Assembly (NCBI GenBank): GCA_032718475.1
Contig: JAUCBJ010006152.1
Location: 1-44,361, forward strand
Direction: 5' to 3'
Source of the DNA: Nemertoderma westbladi
Taxonomy: Eukaryota; Xenacoelomorpha; Nemertodermatida; Nemertodermatidae
DNA: 44,361 bases
Below are positions 1 to 9,936 of the stretch, in pieces. The translations under genes and the position numbers were made by a program. Positions within the stretch are counted from its first letter, which is position 1. The number at the start of each line of letters is the position of its first letter. The notes below the pieces were generated by a model that was not told where the DNA came from, ran no database searches, and saw only the letters and a list, made by a program, of their open reading frames with translations.

Positions 1-419
1 ACTGATGCTGCACGAAGGCCCCACGCAAATTCTACTTGGAAAATTTTCAAACTTTTGCCAAACAACATGTGTACCAAGTTTGGATAGATTTCATCAAGGA
101 TTGGCCGAGTTATTAACGTTTAAAATAAAATACTGAAAAAAAACGCGACAGAACGACAGAACGACAGGTTGATTAATGGTACCACTACGCTAAGGCTCAC
201 TCACTTCGTGGCTCGCCCCACAGAGGCGTTTGGGGAACCAATAACTGTAAAAATAACTTTTACTAGCACCCCTGTAGCTTCTATTGAAAAATGATCCTTA
301 AAATACTAGAATTTTTACCAGCTAGCGAAATAACTAGACAAAAAAAACTCAATAATTTCCATCTAGTGCTAATCTACCATCCCGCAGAATAAATACTATA
401 ATCATTTCGGCACTAGTGC
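1..419. other. Intergenic, no gene recognised
   Basis: No open frame of note and no recognised repeat end. It contains short repeats of the gacagaacg type near 147-170 and AT-rich unique sequence. The words ctcgccccac (about 212) and ctagctag-type motifs recur near 5640-5820, which suggests it belongs to the same repeat neighbourhood. Confidence 0.5.
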
Positions 420-563
420 GTTATAGGTACACCCCCCCCCCCTCAAATTTTTTTTACTAGCTAGTTCTTGCTTTTTCTTTTTATGAACATGTTCTAGAAC
501 ATGTTAGCTATTAAAAAAAAATATATATATGTTCTAGAAAAAATATTTTTTGTTCTAGAACAA

Positions 564-640
564 TTAACCCTTTCGGTACCATGGCACATACGTCTGTTCC
601 ATGGGTATTGCGCCATGACACACACGTCTGTTCCATGACA
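564..640 (+). mobile_element. piggyBac-like terminus (TTAA-CCCTTTCGG)
   Basis: TTAA at 564-567 is followed directly by ccctttcgg. A subterminal repeat then reads ccatggcacatacgtctgtt and again, with two changes, at about 613. piggyBac elements insert at TTAA and commonly start CCCTT or CCCT. No opposite end was located, so this may be a solo fragment. Confidence 0.35.
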
Positions 641-870
641 TTTATTCGATTTCTAAGAAGGGAAAATTTTGCTGGACTATTAAGTACATGCTTCTATATG
701 TTAGCGACGCATTTCAGCTTGTATCTACTGTAATTTAACTACCGGTAGGCCTACTGCAGACCTGCTTACAGACTGCCAGACTTTAGCAATAACAGAATAA
801 GGCAGTACTGCAGTAAGATAGGCCTAAACTGACTAAACAGCCTAAACAAAAAAGCCTAAACAGACTGACC

Positions 871-1400
871 GACAGACAGTCTGGATAGGGTCAAAAGTGA
901 AAACTGACAGCGGAAATGAAATCCTTGACCAGGAAAACCCCCATAGAGAGAATTTTAATTAGCTAATGTGATTCCTTATATTTTTGACGGACAGACAGAC
1001 CGACAGACAGTCTGGATAGAGTCAAAAGTGAAAACTGACAGCGGAAATGAAATCCTTGACCAGGAAAACCCCCATAGAGAGAATTTTAATTAGCTAATGT
1101 GATTCCTTATATTTTCGACGGACAGACTGACAGACAGACAGACCGACAGACAGTCTGCATTGGGTGAAAAGTGAAAACTGACAGCGGAAATGAAATCCTT
1201 GACCAGGAAAACCCCCATAGCGAGAATTTTAATTAGCTAATGTGATTCCTTATACTTTTGACGGACAGACTGACAGACGACCGACAGACAGACCGACAGA
1301 CAGTCTGGATAGGGTCAAAAGTGAAAACTGACAGCGGAAATGAAATCCTTGACAAGGAAAACCCCCATAGCGAGAATGTTAGTAGATTTTATTCTTTCTA
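871..1400. repeat. Satellite array A: four units of 131-150 bp with GACA-rich spacers
   Basis: The landmark cagtctgg(g/c)at recurs at 877, 1008, 1151 and 1301, giving periods of 131, 143 and 150 bp. Each unit holds a conserved core (gtgaaaactgacagcggaa..., ...aaaacccccatagcgagaat) separated by a gacagacagaccgacag microsatellite whose length accounts for the period differences. The same core occurs in array B near 3690-4900. Confidence 0.85.
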
Positions 1401-1939
1401 AAGTCTTGACAGACAAACTGACAGAAAGACTGACAGACTTCAGAAATTCATGAATTAGAGTTGGGCACTTGGGGGTTTGAATAATTTTAAAAAAATTAAA
1501 AAAATTAATATACTATTTTTATTTTTTAGTAATGTTCTAGAACATGTTAGCTATTCAGAACTAGAAAAAAAAAGTTCTAGAACAAATAGTTTTTGTTCTA
1601 CCGGGTGTTCCATAATGATTGCCCCCCCCCCCCCCCCTGGCCAGCCAAAACTGCCAGACTCAAAAGATAATTTAATTCTGAGCTTGCATGCAAAAATTTA
1701 GGGTCCAATACAAAAGCATAATAATTTTAAGGCTATTCTTTAAACCTATCTTACTTTTCAATATTTGTGATTTAATCACTATTTAAAAAAATATAATGTA
1801 TCCAGTGTTAGGCATCAGCTTTGCATGTTGCAGCCCTGTTTAAACAGTTATTACTGCCTGACTTTTGCTGTATTCCAATATATTATTAGTGTTTCTTTGG
1901 TAAATTTACTGAATTAGGCCTAAAACAGAAGTAATTAAA

Positions 1940-2041
1940 ATGACAAATTCCAGTGCAATCTTCGATGACTCTGAAGAAAAACGTAAGGTTGACATGATCA
2001 GAGATGTTACTTTTAGAGAGGGTCGTGATTCTGTGGCATAA
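1940..2041 (+). pseudogene. 33-codon frame upstream of the histone stem-loop; possible decayed histone tail
   Basis: An ATG at 1940 opens a 33-residue frame ending in TAA at 2039-2041, 23 bp before the stem-loop at 2065. It includes MIRDVTFRE, which is only loosely like a core-histone H4 segment, and a KRK tripeptide. The match is too short to be decisive. It is listed because its distance to the stem-loop is what a histone stop codon would show. It could equally be chance coding sequence inside the TIR element. Confidence 0.25.
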
Positions 2042-2058
2042 TCAAACTGAACTCAAAC

Positions 2059-2087
2059 CAAAACGGCCCTTTTAAGGGCCTACATCC
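2059..2087 (+). promoter_or_regulatory. Histone-type mRNA 3' stem-loop
   Basis: ggcccttttaagggcc at 2065-2080 forms a perfect 6 bp stem with a TTTA tetraloop and fits the known replication-dependent histone consensus GGYYYTTHTHARRRCC at every position. The 5' flank ccaaaac and the 3' flank tacatcc resemble the A/C-rich flanks contacted by stem-loop binding protein. In histone mRNAs this structure replaces the poly(A) tail. Here it sits in the middle of a long-TIR element rather than after an intact histone gene. Confidence 0.65.
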
Positions 2088-2336
2088 TTTGCCACTATCG
2101 AGGAGCTCCCCGTGCTGCAAAGGGGAAACATGGCTGTAAATCTGATGACTAACGCTGGATAAAGTATATTTTTTAAATTGTGATTAAATCACATATATTG
2201 AAAAGTAAGATTGGTGTAAAGAATTGCCTATAAAATTTTTATACTTTTGTATTGGACCCTAAATTTTTGCATGCAAGCTCAGAATTAAATTATCTTTCGA
2301 GTCTGACAGTTTTGGCTGGCCAGGGGGGGGGGGCAA

Positions 2337-3111
2337 TTATATTCAGAAATTAATGATCTGCTTAGAATACGTATACTGTATAATATTTATTATTTAGCAG
2401 ACAGCGGGTAATATTTTCTGATCAAATCCAACAGAGCAGAAAATTGGTTTTCTTTGTGTAGAAGCTTCCAACGAATCTTACAAATCTTAGCTATAGAAAT
2501 TCGATTATTCTAGAAAATTCATTTTCCTTCACATCAAATAAAACACGTTGTGGGGTCTTCGAGCAGCACGTGTTCAAATGTTCAATGAATGAACAGCGAC
2601 TAATTAACAAATTTATGAGAGATTCATTGACCAGCTACCGACAGACCAATATTGTGACATATATTTTAGTTTAATGTTTGATTCAATTAGAAGCACAAAT
2701 TAAAAAGGCTACAAATATATAAGGGTGAATAATTAAATTAATCACCCATTAAAAGGTAGCCAAATATACGTTGCAATCTATATAAATTTTTAAATTCAGT
2801 AGTGTGCGTGTGTTGTGTATTGATCCCGTATATTTCATGTTGTAATAGCGTTCATTAATTTAATTTCTATTTAATTATTCAGGCATACTAATACCCACAT
2901 TAAATTAGTTCGTGTGTGTTAAGTGTGTAAGATTTGATTGTTTCTTCACGAAACCATTAGGGCCAGAAACTGACGAATTCTTCGCGAATTTCGCAAACGT
3001 CGCAAACTTCGGGAATTTGTTCTACAATTTTGACTCCTTAAGCAAAAGGGTCCCGAATGAGTTTTTTAACCTTTATTTTTTTGTGATTTTGAGTGCTTTT
3101 TTATATTAGTG
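2337..3111. other. AT-rich stretch, no gene recognised
   Basis: Nothing coding is supported. A 65-codon frame at 2912-3109 has low-complexity FANFANVANFGN composition from a simple repeat and no recognisable family. Confidence 0.5.
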
Positions 3112-3322
3112 AATGTTCTAGAACCTTAGTAGATTTTTTATGGTATATAGCTAGTATTTTTTACTAGCTAGTAATTTTTGGAAATTATTTTGGTCACTAA
3201 TATATTCTTCAACAGTTTAACCTGAAATATCATGGACTTTCACATTTTTTATAATTTCAAAAAATACTAGCTAGCAAAAAAACACTAGCTATCATAAAAA
3301 ACATATCTAATAATGTTGTAGA
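3112..3322. repeat. Imperfect inverted repeat with ctagctag and ttctaga motifs
   Basis: 3112-3180 (ttctagaacc ... tagctagtattttttac) pairs with 3258-3322 (tactagctagcaaaaaaac ... gtagaac) as reverse complement with several mismatches. The right arm is also similar to 5938-6065 (gctagc...ccataaaaaatatctaataa). It belongs to the same family as the arms at 420 and 5850. Confidence 0.6.
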
Positions 3323-3416
3323 ACTTTCACCAATACCAAAAAAATTAATAAACTCTAAAAAAGGATTGGTGGAAAATGGCTGGGGTGTCGACAGGGCAAA
3401 GTAGGGACCGTGTTGC

Positions 3417-3489
3417 TTAACCCCTTAGAGCCTAATGACGTCCACTGCACGTCACCATGGACAGCACGAAGACGTGCAGTGCACGTCAT
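3417..3489 (+). mobile_element. piggyBac/Looper-like terminus with subterminal hairpin
   Basis: TTAA (3417-3420) is followed by ccccttagagcctaatgacg. A near-perfect hairpin then has arms 3435-3453 and 3471-3489 (19 bp, one mismatch, 17 nt loop) built on the gacgtgcactgcacgtc motif. TTAA plus CCCTT and a subterminal GACGTGC hairpin is a known arrangement in piggyBac-type MITEs. No second end was identified. Confidence 0.45.
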
Positions 3490-3664
3490 GCTGGAATACA
3501 TGTTTTATTGGAAGGCTCTTGGAGTAGGTATACTGGTGGATAGTATTAATGACATTTATTGCTCTTCATGGCAAAAAATCCATTCTGTACTGTAGATACG
3601 CTGTATTGCAGACTGTATTATTAGTGTTAGGTATATGGCGTAATGCCAACCACAGTACAGTAGT

Positions 3665-4370
3665 TCAGACTGACAGAGAGACCGATAGACAGACAGACTA
3701 GATTTATGTAAACGTGTAAACTGACATCAGAAATGAAATCAGCAACCCTTAAAACCCCCATAGCGAGAATGTTGGTTAGTTAGTATACTTTCTTAAGTTT
3801 TCACAGACTGACTGACAGAAAGACCGACAGCCAGACAGACTAGATTTTTTTAAACGTGAAAACTGACAACTTAAATAAAATCAGCACCCATTAAAACCCC
3901 CATAACGAGAATGTTAGTTAGTTTGTATTCTTTTTTAAGTTTTGACAGACTGACTGACTGACAGAAAGACCGACAAACAGACAGACTAGATTTTTTTAAA
4001 CGTGAAAACTGACATCTAAAATAAAATCCGCACCCATTAAAACCCCCATAACGAGAATGTTAGTTAGTTTGTATTCTTTTTTAAGTTTTGACAGACTGAC
4101 TGACTGACAGAAAGACCGACAAACAGACAGACTAGATTTATGTAAACCTGAAAACTGACATCAGAAATGAAATCAGCACCCCTTAAAACCCCCATAGCGA
4201 GAATGTTAGTTAATTTGAATTATCTTTTAAGTTTTGACAGACTGACTGACAGAATGACCGACAGACAGACAGACTAGATTTATGTAAACGTGAAAACTGA
4301 GATCAGAAATGTAATCAGCACTCCTTAAAACCCCCATAGCGAGAATGTTAGCGACAAGTTTTAAATATTA
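3665..4370. repeat. Satellite array B: GACA-rich units sharing a core with array A
   Basis: Five or more units of about 125-130 bp run here. Each has a (gact)n/(gaca)n spacer, then actagattt, then gtgaaaactgacatcagaaatg, then ttaaaacccccatagcgagaatgtta. The ordered core words are the same as in array A, so the two arrays are divergent branches of one satellite. Confidence 0.8.
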
Positions 4371-5168
4371 ACCATATTTCGTAAGATATATTTTAAAACA
4401 TTTATTTATTAATAATGCAATAACTGAATAACCAGATAACGGAAAGACAAATCGAATTGAAACTTTTAATTACTAATAATAATTGTGGTGAGAGGTGATG
4501 GAAATCAAGAATATATGTTATGTTATGGAGCACGCGTTGGTAGGCACAGGCAAATGAATTGATGTCTGTTGAGATGTATTGAAGGAGCACTATTCCTTCT
4601 ACTGGACTAACGAGAATGTTAGTTAGTTTGTATTCTTTTTTAAGTTTTGACAGACTGACTGACTGACAGAAAGGCCGACAAACAGACAGACTAGATTTAT
4701 GTAAACCTGAAAACTGACACCAGAAATGAAATCAGCACCCCTTAAAACCCCCATAGCGAGAATGTTAGTTAATTTGAATTATCTTTTAAGTTTTGACAGA
4801 CTGACTGACAGAATGACCGACAGACAGACAGACTAGATTTATGTAAACGTGAAAACTGACATCAGAAATGTAATCAGCACTCCTTAAAACCCCCATAGCG
4901 AGAATGTTAGCGACAAGTTTTAAATATTAACCATATTTCGTAAGATATATTTTAAAACATTTATTTATTAATAATGCAATAACTGAATAACCAGATAACG
5001 GAAAGACAAATCGAATTGAAACTTTTAATTACTAATAATAATTGTGGTGAGAGGTGATGGAAATCAAGAATATATGTTATGTTATGGAGCACGTGTTGGT
5101 AGGCACAGGCAAATGAATTGATGTCTGTTGAGATGTATTGAAGGAGCACTATTCCTTCTACTGGACTA
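4052..5168. repeat. 559 bp tandem duplication (4052-4610 and 4611-5168)
   Basis: The unit from cgagaatgttagttagtttg through ccttctactggacta is present twice in direct orientation with a constant 559 bp offset and only a handful of substitutions, such as cacgcgttgg versus cacgtgttgg. Each copy contains part of satellite B followed by a unique 260 bp AT-rich segment. Near identity implies a recent event. The 62-codon frames inside each copy are a by-product and not a supported gene. Confidence 0.9.
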
Positions 5169-5558
5169 CTATGTCCTCGTGTACTAGCCTAGGCACTGGC
5201 TTGGCCAATGACTTTAGCTTGCCAACTGTAAAACTTCAAGAAATATTATTGGGCACGGCTGCCCTTGCCATGCTTTAGGCTCTATGGGGGAGAATGGAAT
5301 CAGCGTATGAATTTACAATGTTAATTATGTTTAAATCAATTAAAAATACATTTATTAACGCAAATCACTTGAAAAAATAAAAAACTATAATGGGATGGGG
5401 TACATGGATTCCAGATATCTAATTTCAGTGCAAAATAACTTTAATCGTGTGGTGCTAAACAATTAATTTCCATGGAGAGACCGTTCAAAATGACTCAACC
5501 ATACAATTTAGCTGAAGATATTAACTTCGATTATGGCTTCCGACATTTATGGCTACCG

Positions 5559-5584
5559 ACACACACACACACACACACACACAC
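5559..5584. repeat. (AC)n microsatellite
   Basis: Thirteen uninterrupted ac dinucleotides, followed by gtcacacacag. Confidence 0.95.
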
Positions 5585-5850
5585 GTCACACACAGACTTT
5601 TCAAAAACGGCCATAGTATAATTATATCAGTTCGCTGATGGCTCGCCATACGTGTCTCGCCCCACATAACTAACAAAAAATAAAATTTGTAAGCTTTTTT
5701 TAAAATTTGTTCTAGAACAAAAAATATTTATTTCTTCTAGAACATTTTATTATTTTTTTTCAAATGTATCTCATGTTCTAGAACATTTCATAAAAATAAA
5801 TAGCAAAAACTAGCTAGTAAAAAAGAATTGAGGGGGGGTGTACCTATAAC

Positions 5851-6259
5851 ACACAAGTACCTTTAATACACCCTATTCTAGAACATTTGTTTATGTATGA
5901 ATAGCTACATAATATTATGATTAAAGAGTTAATGCATTGTTGCCCAGCTAGCAAGGAAAACACCAGCTACCATAAAAAATATCTAATAAGATTATATAAT
6001 TCACTAGGCACTAACTACTGTAGGTCTACAGTACTTGGCACGGAAGTAGGACTAGAACATTTCACCAAAAACACAAAAACATTAATTATAAAAAATGGTC
6101 ACACAAGCTATACTACCCCCGTAATCAGCAGTTATTTCCGTGGATTGTGTCAAATGTCCCAAAAGTCCTAGATGTGCAGCAGAGCGTCAGTAATTCACAG
6201 AAAGTCCGAAACCCCTAAACCCAGCGCCGTCACCAAACCCCAGGTTTCTCCAAGGTCGC
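5851..6259. other. Repeat-like DNA, no gene supported
   Basis: An 84-codon frame at 5917-6171 overlaps sequence similar to the 3270 repeat and has no recognisable domain. The segment 6190-6260 (cccctaaacccagcgccgtc) is unique in the window and unassigned. Confidence 0.4.
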
Positions 6260-7200
6260 CGTCATAGATTTATTTATATACATTATGTAAAAACAATAAC
6301 AAATACACCAAACAATGTACCGGTATAAAGGTATTGTCCAACATAACATATAGGATTACCCCTAAAGCTTTGCAGCTTATTTCCAAGGGGGTCCTTTATG
6401 TTACTTGGTTACAAATACAATATTACACTACACTAACCTAAAACCCATATAAAACGTAATTACACTATGTACATGTACAACTTTACCGAGAGCGTGACAA
6501 TGTCCGACTCAACGATAAAGATGTAATGTACAGAACAATTTAATATAAAACGTAATTACAGTATAAATAGTAAATACCGGTAATTAATAAACTAATAACT
6601 TACTGTAGGACTATTGTACCTATTTTTACATTGCACGCGGAGGTGAGATTTAACTGCAGATTTAAAAGAATGTTGATTATCTAGGTTTTTAATTTCATTA
6701 GGCAGAGCGTTCCAATTTTTAATGCCGTTAAAAAAAGAAAGTATCAAATTCAAAGGATTTACAATTCGGGAGGTAGAAGTTTGAAGCACTTGCTCTGGTA
6801 CTGTAAGAGTGTGTATCGCGTACTCTGTTGAATTTTTGTTTTAGGTAATTGGGTTACCATTATACACTTTATGCACATGGTTAAGGCGTAGCTGCTTAAC
6901 TCTACTATCTAAGTTAAGTAGTCCAGATTCAGAAAAGTTATCTGGAGTTAGGTTGTGCCTAGGTTTGTAGTCTTTAATAAATCGTACTACTTTATTCTGA
7001 GCTACTTGTAATTTACATTTAAGCTGTTTGGTTAAGCCTTCATACCAAGAAGAGCACGCATAGTCCATGTGACACTGTATTAAAGAAGAGCAAAGTAACT
7101 TGCGGGAGTCGGTGTTCAAACTATTTTTATTTCTGCCACGCAGGCAGAGGTAGCTGGAGCGGTTGAGCGCAAAGAGCAGTCTCCGGCGGATACCACCCAA
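6260..7200 (-). mobile_element. 5'-truncated CR1-like LINE: RT C-terminus and 3' tail
   Basis: On the minus strand a reading frame from about 7190 to 6592 encodes the C-terminal region that follows the palm of CR1/Jockey-type LINE reverse transcriptases. Visible landmarks are LIQCHMDYACSSWYEG, LQVAQNKVVRFI, a block with L.SRVKQLRLNHVHKVYNG, and NWNALPNEIK near the end. One in-frame stop (6841-6843) splits the frame into two parts that remain in phase, so it is dead. The catalytic RT and endonuclease parts are missing, as expected of 5' truncation. The 3' untranslated part at about 6320-6480 is repeated as reverse complement at 32420-32580, which defines a family tail. The first residues of the upper frame (about 7200-7317) are not LINE-like and are probably outside the element. 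Confidence 0.75.
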
Positions 7201-8019
7201 AACGCAACCAAAACCTCTCTCGCGCATCCCATCGCGCCTCGCCACGAGTGACTCCGCGAGATGTCTGATCAAAATAGTGGTCTCAGCACACCATACTCCA
7301 TCGGTGGTGCCTACCAAAGGGGTAAACCAAATAAATACTTAGCTACATTTATTATTTGTTTTATTTTAGATGCTGCAATATTATACTTTATTTTAGCCAA
7401 TCAACTACGCTTGACAAAAGTTGCTGTGGTATGGCTGACGTCAAATGTCGTGCAAATTCCTAAAATGGTCTGATTTTTCGATGTGGCTAATTTTGCGTTT
7501 TAAAATCGCCATAACTCGGCCAATATTACTTATTTTGAAGTAAAATTGCTCTCTGGGGTTTTTTCACGTGCTCTTTCACATGAAATCAACAAATCAACAA
7601 AAACTCTGAAATTTTTTTAAGATACATAGATCTACATAGACATAAGAGCCAAGAAAAATATTCACATCTCAGTGACACTCTGGCAAAGTTTGGTCGAAAT
7701 TTATTGTGGCCTTCTTTAGAAATAGGATTTTCTAATTTTTTCGAAAATATACGTATGGATCATCGTGAGTACAGTACTGCACATAATTCAAATTTTAACA
7801 TGATTTCTGAACTTTAAGGCTCAAGACGGTCTCAAAAATGTATTTGAATCCTTCATGTAGCTGTTTTGTGAAGTACTGTATGTATCAGATAACTGTATAT
7901 TGCCCGTCTACATGCAGACTGCCATATAACACACTTTATATGACACAATATCTACCTAGTTGTGACCATTACACAATATCTACTGTATGACACATCTCTT
8001 TTTCCGTTTTATTATTATT
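7201..8019. other. Unassigned, no gene recognised
   Basis: AT-rich sequence with words such as ccataactcggccaat that resemble, in reverse complement, the start of the window. A 3' LTR of the Gypsy element would be expected near here, but no matching partner LTR is visible elsewhere in the window. Confidence 0.4.
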
Positions 8020-8053
8020 ATTATTTTTTTTTAATGGGCAGGGCCTTGTCGCA

Positions 8054-8148
8054 GTTAATTGAGTCAATAGGGCGTGAGGAGTTTAGATGCGAAGGGCCGA
8101 GTCATTGAGTTAATTGAGTCAATAGGACGTGAGGAGTTCAGGATTTTT
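8054..8148. repeat. Short direct repeat, 55 bp offset
   Basis: gttaattgagtcaatagg(g/a)cgtgaggagtt occurs at 8054 and again at 8109. This is a local tandem duplication near the 3' end of the Gypsy remnant. Confidence 0.85.
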
Positions 8149-9931
8149 CATCCATGAAGAATTGTCGTTGTCTGCAAACCCTGTTGGAGCGGCGAAGTCT
8201 TTGCTCCGGCAACGTTGATGTACTACTACAGTAGGTTCGGTGGCTGCCGATGATTTACGTGTGGGTGTGGATCCTGGATAGTCCATCTGGTGTCCGTGGG
8301 CCGATAGATGTGGATGGCTGTTGCATTTTAGTTGTTGCTAGGTTGTTGTTAAATGTTAACTATACCTTGAGATCTCGTATGGGTTGGAATATATATTGGT
8401 ATAGGTGTAGGTGTTGTTACTGGTGGCTGCAACGATATTGGTATCACAGGTATTTATTGGTGGGTGTCATAAGAGAGCGAGCTGGATTGCATGTGTTACA
8501 AGCGTACCAGCCGGTCTCATGGGTGGAACCAGATTTGGTGTATGTGCGTTACAGCCTGAGGTCGAATTAAGCATCAATTACGTCGTAATTTCTTGCCATT
8601 TGGGGAACTGAATGATATAATCGCGGTTTGGTTGAGTGTTAACTATGGTGCCATCATGAGTGTTGTATTGATCTTGGCGTATTTCTTTCCTGTGATTGGA
8701 TGTAGCTTGGCGCTCGATACGAGTATTGAAGTCAATAGCGGAATCAAGCTCATGTTTTGGAAGGAGTTCCCGGAGGCGTGACCCCATAAGTTTGTCCGAG
8801 GGAGCCACACCACCATCGCTGTTGGAATTCCGTAACGCAATTAAACCCTGGGTAAATGATTCTTTATTCAATCACAGTGTTGCGGCTAGGATCCCAGCAA
8901 GCACGAATAAGTTTTTTGCAGGTTTTAACATTATTTTCCGCCAACCCATTGGATCTTGGCATCCTTGGTAAAGTAATTTCCTGTTTAATGTCATACCGTT
9001 GTAATAATTGGCTGTAGTTGGCGCTGTTGAATGGGGGCACCATCAGACCGTATAATGCATGGCAGACCTAGCAATTGAAAGTCACTGAGTAGCTGGTTCG
9101 CAATAATCTTAGATGAAGTATGATTTCCGCAATCATGTACATTAGGCCATTTGGTAAATTCGTCAATAGTTGCAAGGAAGTGACGTCCGTGAACTTGGAA
9201 AAGGTCAGCATTGGTCGAGGTCGGGTAGCAGGTTCGTGGTATTGTAAGGGTTCTCTGGCAAGTGACGGTCGGAATTCGGCGCAGTAACATTCTCCACGGT
9301 ATGCAGTATATCATTACTGATTCCATGCCACCAGACGGAGGTAACTGCGCGCTTTTGTTTGTCCTTGATGTGATGAATAGTATTTCTAGAATACTAGATC
9401 TTTTAGATCTGGGAATAACAAGACGGTGTCCGAATAGTATGATGCCAGTGGTGTCAGTACAGAGTTCGGACCTGGCATGCCAGTATGGTCGTAATTCATC
9501 ATCTAGTTTTATTTTATGTTCAGGGAATCCGATTTGAATGTAAATAATGTAATGCTTTAAATGGCGGTGTATGGCATCACTGTCACCAGCTTGTCGGATA
9601 CGGTCTATCGAAATATTCGCAGGGGAACTGGCATCTTGCTGGAGGACAGATATAGCAATATTAATCATTGGGTCATGGTCTATGTCATATCTGATAATTA
9701 TATCATTACTTTTAGCATCATGGAGGTCCAACCGAGATAGCGCATCAGCAGCTGAGTGCCATTTTCCAGGGACATGGTGTGCTGTAAAATTAAATCTGTC
9801 AAGATTTGTGCGCATTTTCAATAGTCGAATATTATCGATTTGATCTAAGCGTTTGTTATCAGGTATCGGTATTAAAGGCAGGTGATCAGTGTGTATGGTG
9901 AAGTGGTTGAGACCATCCAGTTTCATACGAC

Positions 9932-9936
9932 ATTTT
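9932..9936. repeat. Target-site duplication of the BEL insertion (left copy, atttt)
   Basis: atttt directly precedes the left LTR and is repeated directly after the right LTR at 26972-26976. A 5 bp duplication is usual for BEL/Pao integrases. Removing the insertion and one copy restores an open Gypsy frame across the junction. Confidence 0.85.

Larger units (their letters stand above)
1619..2336. mobile_element. 718 bp long-TIR element (arms about 190 bp)
   Basis: The left arm 1619-1810 (from the C run through tggccagccaaaactg, gcatgcaaaaatttaggg and atttaatcac) is repeated as reverse complement at 2150-2336 with few changes. The interior of about 340 bp holds a short reading frame and a histone-type 3' stem-loop. 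The shape matches a foldback or MITE-like non-autonomous DNA element. Both ends are homopolymer C/G tracts, so exact termini and any target duplication are uncertain. Confidence 0.75.
420..5850. mobile_element. Possible 5.4 kb element bounded by 144 bp inverted repeats
   Basis: The sequence 420-563 reappears as its reverse complement at 5707-5850. Both arms begin at the outside with gttataggtacacccc, followed by a C (or G) run, the ctagctag motif, and several copies of the palindrome gttctagaac in the same order. Such arms are usual for foldback or other long-TIR DNA transposons. The interior codes for no recognised transposase and is filled with satellite arrays and at least one smaller TIR element, so this may be a non-autonomous composite, or two independent copies of one repeat in opposite orientation. 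I could not see a convincing target-site duplication. Confidence 0.45.
8020..9936 (-). pseudogene. Ty3/Gypsy pol, downstream half (RNase H end, integrase), interrupted by the BEL element
   Basis: The main frame (9926-8991, extending upstream to the junction) starts with the last part of an RNase H domain (FTIHTDHLPLIP, then a stretch ending AADALSRLD). It continues through a degenerate linker to integrase core pieces (ATIDEFTKWPNV, IIRSDGAP). After a frame lesion near 9040, another frame carries SNGLAENNVK, the region of the third catalytic acidic residue. A third frame (8871-8578) holds a typical Gypsy integrase segment with LMGSRLRELLP. Below 8570 the sequence is proline-rich and full of stops. 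The integrase zinc finger is eroded. The first half of the same gene lies at 26972-27990. The element is non-functional. Confidence 0.85.

Noticed and set aside
1551-2349. tattcagaa on both sides of the 1619-2336 element as a 9 bp target duplication
   Set aside because: The left copy (1552-1560) is almost 60 bp away from the arm while the right copy is nearly adjacent, so they do not flank symmetric ends.
4402-5149. Pair of 62-codon frames as a duplicated small gene
   Set aside because: They exist because the 559 bp DNA segment was duplicated; the sequence has no recognisable family or start context.
490-5880. ttctagaa palindromes as heat-shock elements
   Set aside because: TTCnnGAA is half-satisfied, but the next pentamers do not keep the required 5 bp phasing (gaacatgttc has a 4-base gap). 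The motif is better explained as part of a dispersed repeat.
5917-6171. 84-codon plus-strand frame
   Set aside because: It overlaps a dispersed AT-rich repeat also seen near 3270. No domain or codon pattern supports it.
8250-8611. Plus-strand frames of 106 and 66 codons
   Set aside because: They lie opposite the Gypsy integrase tail and show no family resemblance.
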